This document shows positions 59,724 to 64,000 of a stretch of 64,000 nt of DNA, piece after piece. This DNA comes from Citrus sinensis (Eukaryota > Streptophyta > Magnoliopsida > Sapindales > Rutaceae). The stretch spans positions 35,613,001 through 35,677,000 of the forward strand of contig NC_068560.1 of assembly GCF_022201045.2 (NCBI RefSeq), written 5' to 3'. Numbering within the stretch: position 1 is the stretch's first letter; every line of letters begins with the position of its first letter. The notes beneath the pieces are model-generated. The model searched no databases and had not been told where the DNA came from. It saw nothing but the letters and a program-made list of their open reading frames with translations. A program made the position numbers and the translations under genes.

Positions 59724-59831
59724 ATCAAACAAAACCATTCTCTCTCTGCTGATTTGTTCTTTCCTTTTCCTTGTCCTTTTCTTTTTCTTTTAAGTTTAGT
59801 TTTCGAAAATACAATTATCTTCTGCAAATTC

Positions 59832-62186
59832 ATGGCCGATCTGTACGGAACAACGCCGCCAACTGCCGGCCACGAACCAGAAGAAATCTCTTCATTTTTA
59901 AACCAATTTATACACAATTCGTCGTCGTCGTCGTCTTCTTGTTTTTTCGCTCAGCCGGAGGATCGCCACCCTTTCGGCCGATCGGCTGACCCCTCTGTTC
60001 TTGACTCTTCTTCTGCTGGTCTCAATTTCTCTAATTTGGTTGTCGGTGCCGTGGACTCCGATACGAATGATAGTGAGGTAGTTTTGTTTGTTTTATCCTT
60101 TTTTTTTTTTCAAAAAAAAGTATAAATATTTTTATTTAAAAAAAAAAAACTCTGAAGTTTATTATTATTACTATTATTTTGAATGTAGAAGGGTCCTGAT
60201 GCATTGGAGGTGCCATCGAACGACACGGTTCGAACTAAAACGTCGTCTAAAAGGAGCAGGGCTGCAGAAGTTCATAATTTGTCAGAAAAGGTTTCCCTTC
60301 AAGCTTGAATTTTCCTTTTTCCCCTTTGTACTTTTAAAAGTGGAGTTTTTACTTTATTTATTTGTTCATGGACTTTGTTGATGTGTATGGTTTATTGTTT
60401 GGAAGAGGCGGAGGAGTAGAATTAATGAGAAACTGAAAGCTCTACAGAACCTAATTCCCAATTCTAACAAGGTTGTTATTTTTGCTCTGTGTGTATTTAT
60501 ATATATAATTTTCGCCTTGATTTTCTTCTTCAAATATATTTTATATCTAAGGTGAATGAATGTTTGGTGTTGTACTTGTATGATAATAGACTGACAAAGC
60601 TTCAATGCTGGATGAGGCTATTGAATATCTGAAGCAGCTTCAACTTCAAGTACAGGTCAGTTTTAACTTTTCATTTAGACAGAAACATGAGATTAGGATC
60701 TTCTGAGGATGATGTTGCTAGAACTAGAACTATGTCTTTTCTGACTGAACCATAGTGTGCATAAAAATTGATTTAAATTAATTTCTGGTTCGGAATTTGA
60801 AAGCGATCTTGACGTTTACATGATTACCATCAGCTTAGCACCCTCCATGGCAGTTGAAAATTGCTCTACACATAACCACAGGAATGAGTTTACTAGTGAA
60901 TATATGTTGCATTTCACGTTGTGATTGATGGTAAATTATCCCAAATACCTCCCTGTGTGTCTTAGTAGTTGTTAGCTAGTTCACTTTCCGTAGCATGCCA
61001 TTATTAGCCACAGTCAACAAATCAAGTCATAAATTAGGAACTATCTTGTCCTTTGTTTCAGTGGGTTCCTTAGGGATCAGTTTGGGGAGCTAATAGATAA
61101 TTTTGACCATCCCAGCGCATGGTCATCAGAATCTATGAGATATTTTATAATTCTAAACTCATGCATTTGTTTCTATCCATATTTGGGTTTGTGTGATTAA
61201 ATCCATTGTTTCCCAATTCCAATTTTTCTTGTCTTCTATTTTTGGATTTTCTCAGCACGTTTCCTGCAGTCCATACTTGCATATAACAGTCTGGAGGACC
61301 AAATTATTTTTACCCATCAGAATATGAAGTTTTTATAAGTTGTTAGATGTTGATTTAGTATTTCCTTTTTCAGACTGGATCAAAATACTAGCTTTTGGTG
61401 CATTCACTTGCCTTCAGAGCAATAGTGTACTTCATTTTATCGCTATCATCTACCTGTACAACGACTATATAAGCCCAAGAACTAAAGGTGAATGTGTCAT
61501 TCTGTTTAGAAGATTCTTTGTTGCATCAAGTTTCTAGTGATAACTTGGTAGTAGGCTGCACTAGGACTAGTTATTAAATCTGGATTGGATTTTGTGTTGC
61601 CCAGAACTCTGTTCCTGTTACTTCTTCACTTAGCACAGAGAGCAGTAAATAGCAACAATAGTTATCAAAATTCAATTTTTTGCTTTATTGTGATTGGTTC
61701 ACAGATGTTAACAATGAGAAATGGATTGAGTTTGCACCCAATGTGGTTACCAGGAGTACTACCATCTATGCAACTGCCTCAGACGGGAATGGTATTTGAT
61801 GAGGGTAATGGACTGTTGAACACCAATGGAGGAACCGAAACATTTTCTGCAAATGAAGAAAGCTCGGTGCAAACTGGTTTTAATCTTTCCAGCCAATGTA
61901 CCATCTCTAATCAGCCAGTTGCCTTACCTTCAGCAGCAAATATTAGCACATCAGAAACTGCATTTGGACTTGAACCACTGATTCAGGCTCACTATGGACC
62001 CTTCACTCTCCCCCCTTCTTCCAAGGTAAACTATCCTATGAGTAACTAGTGAATTCATCTCTGTTCTAGGATCTAATAAATGCCAATATTTCTTGCAATA
62101 TGAAGGAAATCTGCAGTGAAGGTGCACCTCATCTGCATTTGGATATGAATTTCAATGGAAAAAACTCCTCGTCTGGCGTGTCGTAG
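59832..62186 (+). CDS. ALC/SPT: bHLH transcription factor, SPATULA/ALCATRAZ clade
   Basis: Six exons: 59832-60077, 60189-60290, 60406-60471, 60590-60655, 61705-62025 and 62070-62186, giving 305 residues. The N-terminus has EPEEISSFLNQFI, like the conserved amphipathic motif of SPT/ALC, and a Ser run. The basic region KRSRAAEVHNLSEKRRRSR has the H-E-R residues for G-box binding. Helix 1-loop-helix 2 follows: INEKLKALQNLIPNSNK, TDKASMLDEAIEYLKQLQ and LQVQMLTMRNGLSLHP. Exons 3 and 4 are 66 nt each, the usual split of this clade. Members form dimers and direct carpel margin, valve margin/dehiscence and germination responses. The short N-terminal region favours ALC over SPT, but I cannot settle it. 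Intron 4 is 1049 nt. Confidence 0.93.
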
Positions 62187-62654
62187 TCAAGATCTTTATC
62201 CTCAAAGATGTAGTGTACGACACAATAGCCACCTTCTTAAAGAGTTGCAATTGGTCAAACACCATAGAAACTGCAAATAATCCTCAAAATTGCTGACGTT
62301 TCACAGTTAATCAGCTTACTTATGTCGCAAGTCACAACAGTTTGAACTGTTGACGTCTGTTTAACTTATATAAAAATCTATTTCAGAAGCTTATGGAGTC
62401 TTATCAATGACGGAACCAATGTGTTTTTGTATATTGTGCGGATGCTTCTATTATGCCTTGTATGAACTGGAACTGTGTTTGAAGGATTTTGAAGAAAATG
62501 AAGAAGAAATTTTTCCAATGCGATGTGCTGTAATGCAAATCTGTGATCATTGATCAACGCGTACAAAAGTTGTAGAAGATGATGATGCCTCCTGATGTCA
62601 AACTTCTTCATTGAGACCCAAATTTTTCTTTCAACTTCCATTAGGATACATTGA

Positions 62655-63284
62655 AATGAAAAATCATTTAAATTTTAATATCAATCCAGCACAAATTCTC
62701 AATTTTAAGTATAAAATACACAAATTTATATAAAAAAAATCATAAACTAATATCTAAAAATAACAATTATCATTTTTTATTATCATTCAACATAAATTTT
62801 AAGAGAAGATGTTCGTTTCATTCACCTCCATTAGCACCCATCAAATACGATTCTTATAATAATAATAATTAAGATTAATATTTTTTTAAAAATAATACTT
62901 TTTAAATACTAATCCGAGGAATAAAATTATAATGATAAAATAATTCATGTATTAAGTTAAAGAATAATAGTGCATACAAAATTACAATAAGTATATAATA
63001 ATCTATGCATTAAGTTAAAGCCTGTTTGGACTAGACATGTTGCAAATTGAGTTGCCATTAAAATTAAATTAAAAATATTTTTAAAAAATTATCGGTTGAC
63101 GGATATTCATGCGGGTATCCGTTAGATATTTGACTAACACCAAACCCACCGACAACTTAATGCAGGATTCGATTTATAATACTAAACCTACCCACAATCC
63201 ATAAAATTACTCCGTAGTAGACAAGTTTTGACAGGTGAATTTGGACGGATTCGTGATTTTGCGGGTACCATATTGCCATCCTTA
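62655..63284. mobile_element. Deleted relative of the 22271-23414 hAT element
   Basis: It aligns to 22540-22920 (shared blocks ATATCAATCCA and ATCTAAAAATAACAATTA, then ATTAGCACCCATC) and then jumps to the equivalent of 23230 onward, ending in TTGCCATCCTTA. It lacks the left end and about 300 bp of interior. It follows directly on the bHLH 3-prime region. Confidence 0.75.
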
Positions 63285-63333
63285 GGCTCTGCTGGTTGTA
63301 GCGCAATCCTTGTGACCACAAGCTTTTGAGAAA

Positions 63334-63573
63334 ATGATGGGCTTCAGGCTACTTTTGCGTCGCACTAACACGAAGAGGGACGAACAAATCTATACGCCAT
63401 GTGCAACAGATTCAATGAAAGAGAACAATTATAACTGCTCTCGCGAAGTACCAACAAGTCATAAATTTTATGTTGCCATTAGGAGCGGTAGCATTTTCAA
63501 GTATGGTGAGTTACAACTTTTGACTTATTTGTGCTTGTACAATAACAATACCTTCACACTAAAATCAAGCTAA
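63334..63573 (+). other. Unassigned 79-codon open frame
   Basis: It starts at a genuine ATG (MMGFRLLLRRTNTKRDEQ) just after the hAT remnant. No domain or signal is recognised and no splice partner is seen inside the window. It could be a fragment or chance. Confidence 0.15.
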
Positions 63574-64000
63574 TTTATTGCCGACCATTGTGATTGTGAA
63601 GTAAGTTTCTAAGCGGTCATTGTGTACACGAAATGTGAAATCCTTGTTGAATTTTTTATTAAAAAAATTCTAGGAGAAGTCTTGTGCACCGTGTCATCTA
63701 TAAGGCGTCTAATAAAAGCCTTACTACATATACTTTCATTTGAAGAGCAATCAATCATCAAATTAGTAGGATGAGTGAGAAAATTATAAGTGCACGTTAC
63801 AACTTGTTCTCGCTTCCCCGTATATGGTTGCCCAGTTTTTTTGTTTTATTTTTTATGACAAATTGGTAACTTACATCCTCTAAACACATGTTGCCATATT
63901 GGTAAACTTAATACTGATACGGACATCCCCATATTAAACAGTAATTGGGTGAAAATTTGTCCCAATTAACTTTCAAAATAACAAATTTAGCATTCAATTG

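Larger units (their letters stand above)
55294..59831. other. Intergenic region between RING and bHLH genes
   Basis: RING 3-prime UTR with a C25 run, an unassigned 88-codon frame at 55972-56238 that lacks family features, a Harbinger-like MITE (56840-57706), a (TTA)n run (58127-58164) and a long-TIR MITE (58523-58981). From about 59420 the bHLH promoter and leader begin. Confidence 0.6.
62187..64000. other. Region downstream of the bHLH gene
   Basis: bHLH 3-prime UTR to perhaps 62640, then the deleted hAT copy (about 62655-63284). A true-ATG frame of 79 codons at 63334-63573 has no recognised family. The remainder to the window edge shows no feature I can support. Confidence 0.55.

Overview
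The window is nuclear DNA of a flowering plant, almost certainly a eudicot. It is AT-rich, its genes are split by short GT-AG introns, and the proteins are plant-specific families (NAC, AP2/ERF, WOX, SPATULA/ALCATRAZ bHLH, BAHD). It also holds small non-autonomous transposons. Citrus or a relative is a guess from protein feel only. I see no organellar, bacterial or viral segment, no CRISPR array and no tRNA or rRNA gene.

Layout, left to right: SUMO E2 enzyme SCE1 (1259-2788, +); membrane-anchored SPRY-domain protein (6497-8411, -); NYN-nuclease-like protein with an embedded C2H2 finger (11027-12280, +); DREB A-5/DEAR-type ERF repressor (17415-17903, +); an 11 kb gene-poor stretch with an LTR element and a hAT element; WOX4 (28894-29739, +); a 5.6 kb gap with a Tourist-like element; cytoplasmic poly(A)-binding protein (35327-38603, +); BAHD acyltransferase (41755-43122, +); divergent NAC factor (44396-46844, +); RHG1A/HIP1-like RING-H2 E3 ligase (51978-55293, +); SPATULA/ALCATRAZ bHLH (59832-62186, +). 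Exon joins were worked out by hand from GT-AG sites, reading phase and family conservation. All spliced products stay in frame.

The genes are independent plant genes, not one pathway. From memory of Arabidopsis loci, the set DEAR-type ERF, PAB, BAHD, RHG1A-like RING and SPT/ALC bHLH is also found clustered in several Arabidopsis blocks, so much of the window looks like an ancient conserved neighbourhood. Several leaders carry possible control elements: three poly(A) runs in the PABP leader, a start-stop uORF touching the NYN start codon, and uORFs before the ERF, BAHD, NAC and bHLH genes.

The gaps hold a catalogue of small mobile elements, several with readable boundaries and target-site duplications: an LTR element (ATTAC), a 1.1 kb hAT element plus a deleted relative 40 kb away, a 267 bp hAT MITE with a perfect 8 bp duplication, a 122 bp fold-back element with a 10 bp duplication, and two TAA-flanked Harbinger-like MITEs. 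I found no clearly new multi-gene system. The best leads are the PABP leader, the NYN protein with an inserted zinc finger, the NAC with an altered DNA-contact motif, and recurrent poly(C)-poly(A) blocks.
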